64,000 nt of DNA from Devosia limi DSM 17137 (GTDB taxonomy: Bacteria > Pseudomonadota > Alphaproteobacteria > Rhizobiales > Devosiaceae): positions 1 to 64,000 of the forward strand of contig NZ_FQVC01000002.1 in the NCBI RefSeq assembly GCF_900128975.1, given 5' to 3'. The notes under the pieces were generated by a model. It did no database searches. It worked only from the letters and a program-made list of their open reading frames with translations, and was not told the DNA's origin. Below, piece after piece: positions 36,176 through 44,612 of this stretch (position 1 is the first letter of the stretch; each line of letters opens with the position of its first letter). A program made the position numbers and the translations under genes.

Positions 36176-36401
36176 TGTGTCAAGCACCTGCCATCGGCGT
36201 GGTGATCCTGGTCTCTTGGTGCGTGTTTGATCCAGGCGTCCGCCTTCGGTAAAGCCGTGCACACGTCTAGACCCAGTCGGATGGGGCCAGGATCCCGGCG
36301 AAATCGAACCCATGCACAGCGCAAGCTATTGAAATTGCGGGCCCGGAAGACAGGCGTATAAAACCTGAAATATGCACAAAGTCGCAACGCGAGGATGACC
36401 C

Positions 36402-36764
36402 ATGACCGTCAAACGTATTGTTTCAAACATCGCCGCGAGCTCGGTCAACGAGGTCAGAGAATTCTACTCCGACCTGTTCGGTCTAAGCCTTGTCATGGAT
36501 ATTGGCTGGATCGCAACATTAGCATCGGACGAAGTCGCTCGGGCCCAAATAAGCATTGCCACAGAAGGCGGATCTGGAACCCCGGTGCCCGATATTTCGA
36601 TCGAGGTTGATGATGTCGATGCCGTCTATCTGCTCGCTCGAAAGCTTGGTCATCGTATCGAATATGAACTGACCAATGAACCGTGGGGGGTGCGGCGCTT
36701 TTATCTCTTCGATCCGACCGGAAAGCTTCTCAATGTGCTGTCACACAATAATCATGAGCCGTGA
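36402..36764 (+). CDS. VOC-family (glyoxalase/bleomycin-resistance-like) protein
   Basis: This 120-residue protein has two beta-alpha-beta-beta-beta halves: 'SNIAASSVNEVREFYSDLFGLSLVMD' at the start, and 'DISIEVDDVDAVYLLARKLGHRIEYELTNEPWGVRRFYLFDPTGKLLNVLSH' at the end. The second matches VOC resistance or dioxygenase-like folds. The metal ligands are not fully typical. GAGG lies just before the ATG. It is a single gene; the ligand is unknown. Confidence 0.87.
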   Translation: MTVKRIVSNIAASSVNEVREFYSDLFGLSLVMDIGWIATLASDEVARAQISIATEGGSGTPVPDISIEVDDVDAVYLLARKLGHRIEYELTNEPWGVRRFYLFDPTGKLLNVLSHNNHEP

Positions 36765-36933
36765 AGCCGCTCGATAGTGGGTGACTTGCAGATGAATGGT
36801 GGACGTCCGAAACGGGTTCTGCCGACCGCCTGGTCAGCTATAGGGGGCGGGGAGGCGGGGTTCGGGCCATGACAAAATGGAAGCGGAGGTTCATGGGCTT
36901 GTCTCAGCTGTCTGTTGCCTGAAGGTCTGGAAA

Positions 36934-37710
36934 TCAGTTTGCAACGCGGCCTCGAACGGCGTGAGCCCGGCCGTGTGCTACGCGTTCCCCCGCTCCACGC
37001 GAACCGCGGACAGCGTCGTGGACCTGTGCCAGTTGAGCGGCGTCGAGCCTGGCGAGAACAGGCGCTGTGCCCGGCGAAGAGCACGCAATGGACCAGTATT
37101 GTTCGAATGTTGGAAACACCCGTCTTGAGACGATTTCGCGGGTTTCGACGTCCAGCAGGCCCGCCCTGGTCCAGAGGCGATCAAGTGCGTCGCGGCGGGC
37201 AACATCTGGGTGCGGGGGCAATATCGGCGCCGCCCCGACATCGCGCATGGCAGCCTGGATATCCTCATAGGGGAAGCCGCCACCTTCGAGATCCCATGCG
37301 TAAGCTGCAACAGTGCCTCCAGGCCGAACGATGCGCCGCATTTCGGCAACGCCCCGCGCCGGATCGGGAACGAAGAAGATGACCAGAGCCATTATGGCGA
37401 CATCGAATGAAGCGTCGGGATAGGGCAGTTGCAGCGCCGAACCCAGGGTGAAATTTGCCACGCCAGCGTGGTGTCGCTTTCGGGCAAAATCCAACTGCGC
37501 CTCGGAAGGGTCAATGCCTTCAACCCATTGCGGCTGCGCCCGGTTGACGATCAGCTCGGTGGAGGCGCCATTTCCGCATCCAATGTCCGCCCACCTTGCC
37601 CCCGGAGGGACGTTCAACCAGTCCAGGAATACGGTTCCAGTCAAAGCGCTCCAGACGCCCATCATGGTTTCGTAGCTTTCACCATCCTGAAACTGCATCT
37701 GTTCAGCCAT
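36934..37710 (-). CDS. Class I SAM-dependent methyltransferase (UbiE-like)
   Basis: This 258-residue protein has motif I 'RWADIGCGNGASTELIV', post-I 'VEGIDPSEAQLDFAR', motif II 'SFDVAIMALVIFFVPDP' and motif III 'VRPGGTVAAYAWD', typical of the Methyltransf_11 group. The start is MAEQMQFQDG; the open frame runs 15 codons further. The last 25 residues read 'GSRGAGERVAHGRAHAVRGRVAN', somewhat degenerate but in line with the family tail. The substrate is unknown. It is divergent from the diguanylate cyclase. Confidence 0.85.
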   Translation of the reverse strand: MAEQMQFQDGESYETMMGVWSALTGTVFLDWLNVPPGARWADIGCGNGASTELIVNRAQPQWVEGIDPSEAQLDFARKRHHAGVANFTLGSALQLPYPDASFDVAIMALVIFFVPDPARGVAEMRRIVRPGGTVAAYAWDLEGGGFPYEDIQAAMRDVGAAPILPPHPDVARRDALDRLWTRAGLLDVETREIVSRRVFPTFEQYWSIACSSPGTAPVLARLDAAQLAQVHDAVRGSRGAGERVAHGRAHAVRGRVAN

Positions 37711-38006
37711 GGGATCGTCCTCCTCACGCTGCGGCCATGAGATAAAGTCCCTCAAGCCGTGCCATGATAGCGCGCCGGCTCCACACCTGCCAGCGTGCTT
37801 CCCGGCGAGACAGGCCTGTCACCTGACCGTTGGGTCGTGGCATTGCCCGGGCGCGGCCCCCGGCTATGCGCCATTTCTCCAGGGGACCTCGCAAAGGGCG
37901 GAGAGGCGCATCGTCTCCGGGGCGGATTTTTTGGGCTGAACACGGCTATGGAGAGGATGTTTTAAGAGCCGGTCGCGTAGGTTTCCTCATCCCAGAGAGA
38001 TCGCAA

Positions 38007-39260
38007 TTGGTTCAGCCTCCGCCCATCGCCGCAGCCAGGGACACCGCGTTGCCGGAGCTTTTCCTCGGGCGTGTGCGCCAACTGGCCGAATGCGCCGGTG
38101 CCGGGCTGTTCGAAACCGATCGATGGATCGCCTGCGAGGGTGGTGTGGCGCCTGCCGACCTGCCGCTGTCGCTGCTTCAGGATTTCGCCCAGGTCTTCCC
38201 GCAAGGGATCCAGTCTGACGCTGCTTTCCTGCTGATTGCTCCCATTCCCACCCTTGATGAAAGCCGCAGGCTCTGGCTCGTGCTCTGGGATGAGCGGCCG
38301 CGAAGCGAACTCGCCAGCCATATTCTGCTGGCCCGGGTCACCGAACTGGTGGGGCAGGCCGCGATGGTCGGCATCCGGGCAGCCGATCGTCACCGTCAAT
38401 GCCTGCTCGAGCGCGCATCGGCAACTGCCCGTATCGGCATCTGGTCATGCACCCTGCCTGAAGAGCGCCTGACCTGGACCAATGGGGTCTACGATCTTTT
38501 CGAGCTGCCGCGCGGCTCACTCATAAGGCGCGGTGGCACTCTCGAAATGTATGCGCCTGAATCGGCCAGGCAAATGCTGGCGCTGCGTGCCGAGGCCATC
38601 GCCACTTGTGGCGATTTCAATTTCGATGCGCAGATTACCACCGCCAAGGGCAATCAGCGCTGGATGCGTATTACCGCAACCGTCGACGGTGTTGACGGGA
38701 TTGCCCGGCGGATCTTCGGGATGAAACAGAACATCACCGAAGAAAAGCACATGGCCGAGCGCATGCGGCTTCTCGCCCAAACCGATGTCCTGACCGGCCT
38801 TGCCAATCGCAGCCTTTTCAATGCCCGGCTCGAGGATCTCCACGGTCAGCGCAATGGCGTTCCCGTGGGCGCGCTGGTCCTGATCGATCTCGATGACTTC
38901 AAGGCCATCAACGATACGCTGGGCCATGTCCATGGCGATGCCTGCCTGATCAAGGCCGGCGAGCGTCTGCGGCATTGCGCTCCGGCCGGAGCCCTCGTCG
39001 CGCGTATCGGCGGCGACGAGTTCGCCATACTCACCGATGGCCGCGATCATGTGGATGTTGAGCGCCTGTCGACGACGATCATCGGGGCCTTCGAGCATCC
39101 GATCCAGCTTGGATTGCAGCAGCATCGTGTCGGCGCATCGCTGGGGATCGCCATGCGTGCCGCGCAGGATGCCGATACGCTTTACCGGGATGCCGACGCG
39201 GCGCTCTACGCGGCCAAGTCGGCCGGCCGTGGCACCTGGCGCCTCTTCAGCGCCGCCTGA
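38007..39260 (+). CDS. Diguanylate cyclase with PAS-like sensor
   Basis: This protein of about 417 residues has an N-terminal region of about 170 residues without a clear domain, then a PAS-fold part ('ARIGIWSCTLPEERLTWTNGVYDLFELP', with 'RIFGMKQNITEEKHM'). A GGDEF domain with the intact motif 'RIGGDEFAIL' (about 335-339) comes last. It makes cyclic di-GMP. There is no EAL domain and no transmembrane helix, so it is probably cytosolic. The start is uncertain: TTG at 38007 is used, and the frame stays open to 37830. Confidence 0.85.
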   Translation: MVQPPPIAAARDTALPELFLGRVRQLAECAGAGLFETDRWIACEGGVAPADLPLSLLQDFAQVFPQGIQSDAAFLLIAPIPTLDESRRLWLVLWDERPRSELASHILLARVTELVGQAAMVGIRAADRHRQCLLERASATARIGIWSCTLPEERLTWTNGVYDLFELPRGSLIRRGGTLEMYAPESARQMLALRAEAIATCGDFNFDAQITTAKGNQRWMRITATVDGVDGIARRIFGMKQNITEEKHMAERMRLLAQTDVLTGLANRSLFNARLEDLHGQRNGVPVGALVLIDLDDFKAINDTLGHVHGDACLIKAGERLRHCAPAGALVARIGGDEFAILTDGRDHVDVERLSTTIIGAFEHPIQLGLQQHRVGASLGIAMRAAQDADTLYRDADAALYAAKSAGRGTWRLFSAA

Positions 39261-39390
39261 ACCCTCGCCGTTGCAACGGATCGGCCCGCATGCCCCGCCC
39301 AGCCATTCGGAGACGAAGACGCCGGGCGCTGGGGACGGACTGCCCAACGATGTTGGCATGGGGCGGGGGGCGTGTTAAGCGGCCCCTGCC

Positions 39391-39476
39391 GCGGGCGTGG
39401 TGGAATGGTAGACACACCGGACTTAAAATCCGGAGGGGGTATCCCCGTGCGGGTTCAAGTCCCGCCGCCCGCACCA
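39391..39476 (+). tRNA. tRNA-Leu (anticodon UAA)
   Basis: The 7-bp acceptor stem GCGGGCG (39391-39397) pairs with CGCCCGC (39466-39472). The anticodon loop CTTAAAA carries TAA, between stem arms CCGGA and TCCGG. A long variable arm (GGGGGTATCCCC) marks a class II tRNA. The T arm is GCGGGTTCAAGTCCCGC, and CCA is encoded at 39474-39476. It lies between the cyclase and the ridA gene. Confidence 0.96.
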
Positions 39477-39492
39477 GATCTTGGAGACAGCT

Positions 39493-39873
39493 ATGATCGA
39501 ACGCATTGAGACCGGGATTGCGCCATCGTCGGCGCCCATCAGCGATGCCGTGCGGGCGGGCAAACATGTCTGGCTGGTGGCGATTGCCGAAGATCCGGCC
39601 AGCGGCGAGATTGTCGATGGCGGGATCGAGGCGCAGGCGCGCCGGTGCATCCAGAACCTGGAGATTGCGGTCAAGGCAGCCGGCGGCACGCTGGCCAATC
39701 TGGTCATGGTGCAGATTTTCCTCATCGACAGCGCCGATGCGGCGGGCATGAACGTGGTCTATCGCGAATTCTTCACCCAGGCGCCGTTCCCGGTGCGGGC
39801 GACGGTGGTGGTCAAGGAATTGCTGGCCAAGGGCCTGCGCATCGAGATAACGGCCACGGCGGTGCTGGACTGA
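39493..39873 (+). CDS. RidA/YjgF-family protein
   Basis: This 126-residue trimeric-type Rid protein has 'IEAQARRCIQNLEIAVKAAGGTLANLVMVQIFLIDSADAAGMN' and 'APFPVRATVVVKELLAKGLRIEITATAVL', the typical C-terminal half. Rid proteins hydrolyse reactive enamines and imines. The conserved Arg is present in 'VRATVVV'; I cannot place it firmly in the RidA subgroup. The ATG at 39493 follows GGAG at 8 bases. It overlaps the next small gene by one base (TGATG). Confidence 0.88.
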   Translation: MIERIETGIAPSSAPISDAVRAGKHVWLVAIAEDPASGEIVDGGIEAQARRCIQNLEIAVKAAGGTLANLVMVQIFLIDSADAAGMNVVYREFFTQAPFPVRATVVVKELLAKGLRIEITATAVLD

Positions 39874-40160
39874 TGCTGCTGAAGCGCGAACTGCTCGAAG
39901 AGATCAAGGCCGGCAAGGTCGACCTGGTGTTCCGGCGCTGGAGCCGGCCATCGGTGAAGGCGGGTGGTACGCTCAAAACCAAGGTGGGGCTGCTGTCGAT
40001 CGGGGCGATTGACGACATGGACCCGGCCGATGTGAGCGAGGCCGATGCGCAGCGCGCCGGCTTCAAGGATGTGGCCGATTTCCAGAAGTGGCTCGATACG
40101 ATGAAGCCGGGGCATCTGTTCCAGCGGATCGAGATCGGCTTTATCGGCGAGGCCGAATAA
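39873..40160 (+). CDS. ASCH/PUA-like small protein (short paralogue)
   Basis: This 95-residue protein opens 'MLLKRELLEEIKAGKVDLVFRRWSRPSVKAGGTLKTKVGLL', has 'VSEADAQRAGFKDVADFQKWL' and ends 'QRIEIGFIGE'. This layout resembles ASCH-domain (PUA-like, RNA-binding-type) proteins. A longer paralogue with the same core is at 46399-46977. The start codon overlaps the RidA stop, so the two are co-translated. The RNA or nucleotide target is unknown. Confidence 0.75.
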   Translation: MLLKRELLEEIKAGKVDLVFRRWSRPSVKAGGTLKTKVGLLSIGAIDDMDPADVSEADAQRAGFKDVADFQKWLDTMKPGHLFQRIEIGFIGEAE

Positions 40161-40205
40161 GGCGCGGCATCGCTTACCGGGCCCCCGCCTCAATGGGCGC
40201 GGTGC

Positions 40206-40877
40206 CTAAAATGGGATCGGCGCCTTGAAGACCATGAACTCGCCCGATGTGGGGTGGGTGAGGCCCAGTTCGGCGGCGTGCAATTGCAGTCGATCGGCGG
40301 CGGCGAGGGTTTCGGCATCGCCATAAAACACATCGCCCAGAATCACATGGCCGATGGCCTTCATGTGAACCCGCAACTGGTGGGTGCGCCCGGTCAGCGG
40401 ATGCAGGCGGACGCGGGTGGCGTTGGCTTCGCGTTCCAGCACACTCCATTCGGTCTGCGATGGGCGGCCGTTTTCGTAATCGACGCGCTGGCGCGGCTTG
40501 TTTTCCCAATCGGTGGCCAGCGGCAGGTCGATCAGGCCGCTATCGGCCTCGATGACCCCGGCGACGCGGGCGACGTAGCTTTTGGTGGTCTTGCGGTGTT
40601 CGAACTGGGAGCCGATGCGGCCATGGGCGCGCTTGTTCAGCGCCATGATCAGAACGCCAGAGGTGTCCTTGTCGAGGCGGTGGCACATGCCGGCGGTGGG
40701 CCAGGTCTGCCGGGCGCGATATTCCAGGCAATCCCAGAGCGCCGGATCCTTGCCGGGCACGCTGAGCAGGCCGCTCTGCTTGTCGAGCACCAGGATATCA
40801 TCATCGACATGGATGACGTTCAGATAGGGCTCAAGCGGAGGGAAATAATTGACGAGAGTGGGCATGGGACCGGGCAT
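40206..40877 (-). CDS. RluA-family pseudouridine synthase
   Basis: This 223-residue enzyme has the catalytic 'MCHRLDKDTSGVLIMALNK' (Asp69) and 'VRLHPLTGRTHQLRVHMKAIGHVILGDVFYG', both RluA signatures. There is no S4 domain. The size and short N-terminus fit the RluA subgroup (position 746 in 23S rRNA, 32 in tRNA), but the substrate is inferred. A GAGG ribosome site precedes the first ATG. It is convergent with the ASCH-like gene. Confidence 0.93.
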   Translation of the reverse strand: MPGPMPTLVNYFPPLEPYLNVIHVDDDILVLDKQSGLLSVPGKDPALWDCLEYRARQTWPTAGMCHRLDKDTSGVLIMALNKRAHGRIGSQFEHRKTTKSYVARVAGVIEADSGLIDLPLATDWENKPRQRVDYENGRPSQTEWSVLEREANATRVRLHPLTGRTHQLRVHMKAIGHVILGDVFYGDAETLAAADRLQLHAAELGLTHPTSGEFMVFKAPIPF

Positions 40878-41004
40878 GGCGCCCCTCTACCAGTTTCATC
40901 CGCACAATGACAGTTTTGATCTGACCGGAGCGGGTCACGCGGGTTCGACGGGAACGGGTGGGGGCTTTGGGCGTTGTCCTGACAACACATACCAAGGAGA
41001 TCGC

Positions 41005-41187
41005 ATGCACAAGGATCAGATCAAGGGCGCCGGCAAGCAGGCTTCGGGCGCTGTAAAGGACGCCGTCGGCGGGCTGACCGGCAACGAAAAGCTGCAGGTC
41101 GAAGGCAAGCTGGAAAAGGCCGAAGGCAAGGTTCAGCAGAAGGTCGGCGAGGCTAAGGATTACGCCCGCGATGCGCTGAAGCGCTAG
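41005..41187 (+). CDS. CsbD-family stress protein
   Basis: This 60-residue hydrophilic protein has 'KDQIKGAGKQASGAVKDAVGGLTGNEKLQVEGKLEKAEGKVQQKVGEAKD', the CsbD repeat (KGK/EGK pattern), rich in Lys, Gly and Ala. Such proteins are general-stress induced and their molecular role is unknown. A strong AAGGAGA site precedes the ATG at 41005. It is a single gene with its own terminator. Confidence 0.95.
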   Translation: MHKDQIKGAGKQASGAVKDAVGGLTGNEKLQVEGKLEKAEGKVQQKVGEAKDYARDALKR

Positions 41188-41205
41188 ACTTTGAGGATAG
41201 TTATG

Positions 41206-41233
41206 AGGCCGCCCAGGGGGCGGCCTTTTTTTT
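41206..41233 (+). terminator. Terminator of the CsbD gene
   Basis: The 9-bp stem AGGCCGCCC (41206-41214) and GGGCGGCCT (41218-41226) is followed by a run of T to 41233. Confidence 0.92.
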
Positions 41234-41235
41234 GG

Positions 41236-41763
41236 CTAGTCGAAGCGATAGTGCAGGCGGGCGCAGACCGGGTGCAGTTTCTCGGCCGAGATCAATTTGG
41301 GCGAGGCGCGCAGGCCGGTGGGCGGGAACAGTGGTATGCCGCTGCCGATGATTTCGGACATGACGTAGATCTCGATTTCATCGAGCGCGCCGCGCTCCAT
41401 GAACGCCATCTGCAGCCTGCCACCCCCCAGCATCCAGACATCGCCATCATCGAGCCCGCGCAGTTCGGTGATCAGTGCGTCGATATCGGTGCGGGTTTCG
41501 AGCGGACCCTTGGGGTTGTCGATGGGGCGCGAGGTGACGACGATGACGCGTTTGCCGGGATATTCCCACTCGCCGGGATAGCGCTCGAGCCAATCATAAG
41601 TGGTGCGGCCCATGACCACTGTCTGAATGCGGGCGATGAACTTGTGATAGTCGTGTTCGCCCAGATCTAGGTCGGGCTGTTGGGTCAGCCAGTCGAGGTT
41701 TTCATCGGGCGTGGCGATGAAACCGTCCAGGCTGGAGGCGATGTAACCAACAATTCTAGCCAT
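41236..41763 (-). CDS. Dihydrofolate reductase-fold (RibD C-terminal-like) protein
   Basis: This 175-residue protein opens 'ARIVGYIASSLDGFIATPDENLDWL' and has 'VVMGRTTYDWL' and 'VWMLGGGRLQMAFMERGALDEIEIYVMSEIIGSGIPLFP'. These are the signatures of stand-alone RibD_C/YyaP-like reductases. The NADPH-binding glycines are present. The substrate is unknown. It is divergent from the TetR gene, with the palindrome at 41798 between them, so it is a likely target of that regulator. Confidence 0.9.
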   Translation of the reverse strand: MARIVGYIASSLDGFIATPDENLDWLTQQPDLDLGEHDYHKFIARIQTVVMGRTTYDWLERYPGEWEYPGKRVIVVTSRPIDNPKGPLETRTDIDALITELRGLDDGDVWMLGGGRLQMAFMERGALDEIEIYVMSEIIGSGIPLFPPTGLRASPKLISAEKLHPVCARLHYRFD

Positions 41764-41797
41764 TTCGATTCTCCTGCTGTATGGTCGGCAACGTATA

Positions 41798-41815
41798 TAA
41801 ATGAACGTTCGTTTA
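41798..41815. promoter_or_regulatory. Near-perfect 18-bp palindrome, TetR-type operator
   Basis: TAAATGAAC followed by GTTCGTTTA has one mismatched pair. It lies between the divergent TetR and reductase genes and has the size of a TetR dimer site. Confidence 0.7.
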
Positions 41816-41828
41816 CAAATGGATTTGC

Positions 41829-42404
41829 ATGGCCAGACCCAGGACGATAGCCGACGAGGCCATTCTCGATGCGGCGATGCATGTCATGTATGAGCAGGGG
41901 CCGGACGCGCTGACCTTTGCGGCGGTCAGCCAGGTGATCGGGCTATCGCCGGCCACGCTGGTGCAGCGCTATGGCAGCAAGGAGGCCTTTGTGCAGGCCG
42001 CAATGCTGCGGGCCTGGGATGTGCTGGACGCGCGCATGGCCGAATTGGACGCCAGCGAGGCGATCAGCCCTGAAGGGGCGATTGCCTTTGTGGTGGCGCT
42101 GATCCCCAGCGGGATGACCGGGCAGGACGCGGCGCAGGGGCTGTCGGTGCTGCGCGAGGATATGCGTGATCCGGTGCTGCGCGCGCGCGGTGTGGCCTGG
42201 CGCAAGGTGCTGGCAGTGGCACTGGGGCGGCGGCTGACCAATGAGGCAGGCCAGGTGGAACGGCTGGGGCGGATGATGGCCAGCCAGTGGCAGGGCGCGC
42301 AAGTGTGGTGGGGGTTCGAGCAGAGCCAGTCGCCGGCAGAGGCGATATCGGCGGAGCTGCGCGACTGGTGCGCAGCGATGCTGGGCGGCAAGGCTGGAAT
42401 GTGA
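41829..42404 (+). CDS. TetR/AcrR-family transcriptional regulator
   Basis: This 191-residue protein has the TetR helix-turn-helix 'ILDAAMHVMYEQGPDALTFAAVSQVIGLSPATLVQRYGSKEAFVQAAML' and a helical ligand domain. It is divergent from a reductase-fold gene with a palindrome between, so autorepression and control of the reductase are likely. Its ligand is unknown. ogt follows 25 bases later on the same strand. Confidence 0.92.
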   Translation: MARPRTIADEAILDAAMHVMYEQGPDALTFAAVSQVIGLSPATLVQRYGSKEAFVQAAMLRAWDVLDARMAELDASEAISPEGAIAFVVALIPSGMTGQDAAQGLSVLREDMRDPVLRARGVAWRKVLAVALGRRLTNEAGQVERLGRMMASQWQGAQVWWGFEQSQSPAEAISAELRDWCAAMLGGKAGM

Positions 42405-42429
42405 CAGGCGCCAGCGCTAGGCTGGCGGC

Positions 42430-42984
42430 ATGCGGATCACGCTTTTCGATACCGAACTGGGCGCCTTCGGCATTGGCTGGACCGATGCTGGAATCGCGCG
42501 GCTGCAATTGCCGGGGCTGGACGAGGCGGCGCTGCTGACCCGTTTGGCGCGCGATGGCGCGGTGGCGGGCCAGCCCGGCGCGGCGGTGGCCGATGTCATC
42601 GCGCAGGTGAAGGCTTATGCGGCAGGCAAAGTGGTGGATTTCAGCCCGGTGGCGCTGGACCTTGGCGGCGTGGCCGCGTTTCACCGCCGCGCCTATGCGC
42701 TGCTGCTGCAGATCGGCTGGGGCGAGACCACGACCTATGGCGCGCTGGCGCGGCAATTGGGCGATGTGGGGCTGTCGCGGGCGGTGGGGCAGGCAATGGG
42801 CGCCAATCCGATACCGCTGATCATTCCCTGCCATCGGGTGCTGGCCTGCAATGGCAAGCCGGGCGGGTTTTCGGCGCCGGGCGGGGCGGAGGCCAAATTG
42901 CGGATGCTGGCGCTGGAGGGTGTCGCGGCGGGGGCGCATCCCGGACAACTGGCCTTCGGATTCCAGGACCTGGAGCGCGGATGA
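42430..42984 (+). CDS. ogt: Methylated-DNA-protein-cysteine methyltransferase
   Basis: This 184-residue repair protein has the acceptor motif 'IIPCHRVL' (Cys134), the DNA-binding 'TTYGALARQLGDVGLSRAVGQAMGANP' and 'GFSAPGGAEAKLRMLALEG'. It removes alkyl groups from O6-alkylguanine and is consumed in the reaction. There is no Ada N-terminal domain. Its stop overlaps the CHAD gene by 4 bases. Confidence 0.95.
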   Translation: MRITLFDTELGAFGIGWTDAGIARLQLPGLDEAALLTRLARDGAVAGQPGAAVADVIAQVKAYAAGKVVDFSPVALDLGGVAAFHRRAYALLLQIGWGETTTYGALARQLGDVGLSRAVGQAMGANPIPLIIPCHRVLACNGKPGGFSAPGGAEAKLRMLALEGVAAGAHPGQLAFGFQDLERG

Positions 42985-43889
42985 GCTTCAGTTTTGAGCG
43001 GGATGACGACAGCGTAACCGCAGGTATCAGGCGGATCGCAATTGCGCAGATCGATGGGGCGCTGGAAGAGTCGCGGGCCAGTGATGTCGAATTGGGCGAA
43101 GTGGTGCATCGGCTGCGCCGGCGCTGCAAGAAGCTGCGGGGATTGCTGCGGCTGATCGAGCCGTCGTTCAAGGGTTTCAGCGACGAAAATCGGACCTTTC
43201 GCGATGCGGCGGCGCGGCTGTCGGTCGCGCGCGACGCGGCGGTCATGGTGCAGACCTTCGATGCGCTGGTTAAGTTCGACGAGAAGCATGACGAGCCGGT
43301 GATCGAGGGCGATTTGCATAACCGGCTGCGGGCTGAATTGGCCGGGCGGCAGGGCGCGCATGTCTCAGACGCTGCGGCTGCGGCGATGCTGGAGCAGTTT
43401 CGGGCGATTATGGAGGCGGCGCGGGGGCGCGTCGGCGGCTGGCGGTTGCGCGCCAAGGGGTTTGACGCGCTGGAGCCGGGGCTGCGCGAGACCTATCAGC
43501 GGCTGCGCCGGCAGCTGAAGGCGGCGCTTGACGATCCGACGGCCGAGCGCTGCCACGAATGGCGCAAGGAAACCAAATATCACTGGCACCATGTAAACCT
43601 CCTGGCCGCAGGCGCGCCCGAGGTGCTCAAGGGGCGACGGCAATTGTTGAACGAACTGGGCGAGCTGCTGGGCGATCATCACAACCTGGCGGTGCTGGGG
43701 GACTTGCTGGCGCATGACACCGTGCTGATCGGGCAGGGCGATCTGGGGCCGGTGCGGGCGCTGGCCGCCGAGCGGCAAGACAAGCTGGTGGGCAAGGCGC
43801 TTGACCTGGGCCTGCAACTGACAGCGGAAAAACCGCGGGCGCTGAGTGCCCGCTTTGCCCGCTATTGGGCATTGATGGAACGGGCATAG
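42981..43889 (+). CDS. CHAD-domain protein
   Basis: This 302-residue, all-helical protein is rich in Arg and His. It has 'ESRASDVELGEVVHRLRRRCKKLRGLLRLIEPSF' and 'AERCHEWRKETKYHWHHVNLL', conserved CHAD motifs with basic residues. CHAD domains bind polyphosphate. It overlaps ogt by 4 bases and is followed 6 bases later by a CYTH gene. The pairing with CYTH is a recognised polyphosphate/triphosphate module. Confidence 0.92.
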   Translation: MSFSFERDDDSVTAGIRRIAIAQIDGALEESRASDVELGEVVHRLRRRCKKLRGLLRLIEPSFKGFSDENRTFRDAAARLSVARDAAVMVQTFDALVKFDEKHDEPVIEGDLHNRLRAELAGRQGAHVSDAAAAAMLEQFRAIMEAARGRVGGWRLRAKGFDALEPGLRETYQRLRRQLKAALDDPTAERCHEWRKETKYHWHHVNLLAAGAPEVLKGRRQLLNELGELLGDHHNLAVLGDLLAHDTVLIGQGDLGPVRALAAERQDKLVGKALDLGLQLTAEKPRALSARFARYWALMERA

Positions 43890-43895
43890 AGACGC

Positions 43896-44348
43896 ATGGC
43901 ACAAGAGATCGAGCGCAAATTCCTGGTGAGCAGCGATGGCTGGCGGGCGAGTGTCCGTAGCAGTTCACAGGTGCGGCAGGGCTATCTGTCATCGAACGCC
44001 AAGGCGACGGTGCGGGTGCGCAGCTATGACGACCAGCGCGCGGTGCTAACGCTCAAGGGACGGGCTAGCGGGCTGGTCCGGGCGGAATATGAATATGCGA
44101 TCCCGGTGGAGGATGCGCGTGAACTGCTGGAAATGGCGCAGCCGCATGTACTGGAGAAACGCCGCTATCTGGTCGAGCATGACGGGATGACCTGGGAGGT
44201 CGATGTGTTCGAGGGGCGGCATCAGGGGCTGGTGCTGGCCGAGATCGAACTGGAGCGGGCCGATCAGGCGGTGAAACTGCCGGACTGGGTGGGCGAGGAA
44301 GTTTCGGAAGACGAGCGCTATTTCAACGCGACGCTGTCGCGGAGCTAG
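43896..44348 (+). CDS. CYTH-domain triphosphatase (TTM family)
   Basis: This 150-residue protein starts with the diagnostic ExExK motif 'EIERKFLV' and has the tunnel residues 'RVRSYDDQRAVLTLKGR', 'EKRRYLVEHDGMTWEVDVFEG' and 'LAEIELERAD'. CYTH enzymes hydrolyse inorganic triphosphate or tripolyphosphate with a divalent metal. It lies 6 bases after the CHAD gene, so the two probably act together on polyphosphate chains. Confidence 0.95.
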   Translation: MAQEIERKFLVSSDGWRASVRSSSQVRQGYLSSNAKATVRVRSYDDQRAVLTLKGRASGLVRAEYEYAIPVEDARELLEMAQPHVLEKRRYLVEHDGMTWEVDVFEGRHQGLVLAEIELERADQAVKLPDWVGEEVSEDERYFNATLSRS

Positions 44349-44463
44349 GTGGGCTCTCCGTTCGTTCGTAACGCCGAGCGTCCCACAAGCCCGCAGGCAG
44401 CTCGGTGATGGGGGATGGCGGCGGTGATGGGCGGAGTAGTTATTGACGAGCTGTTGCCAAAGA

Positions 44464-44493
44464 AAACTGGATCCCGGCCTGCGCCGGGATGAC
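44464..44493. repeat. Half REP element
   Basis: AAACTGGATCCCGGCCTGCG... to GATGAC is one arm of the REP family seen at 5259 and 22657. It lies after the CYTH gene. Confidence 0.7.
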
Positions 44494-44612
44494 ATCGAGT
44501 TGTGGGCGGGAGGCTGAGGTGAACACTGCGTTCACCGGCGTGGATTGATCCACATCATTGTTTTGACGCGGTTGGAGGTCCACGTCATGGGGAACAATGA
44601 AGGAGAATGAAG

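Noticed and set aside
36934..37050. Possible frameshift at the methyltransferase C-terminus
   Set aside because: The annotated frame gives a family-like tail ('HGRAHAVRGRVAN'), while the alternate frame ends early. No clear break is needed.
37711..38006. Extension of the diguanylate cyclase to 37830
   Set aside because: The upstream codons lack a ribosome site and protein-like composition; the segment looks like a divergent promoter region.
44349..44612. Possible small gene between the CYTH and SDR genes
   Set aside because: No frame with a ribosome site or coding bias. It holds a half REP and the SDR promoter region.
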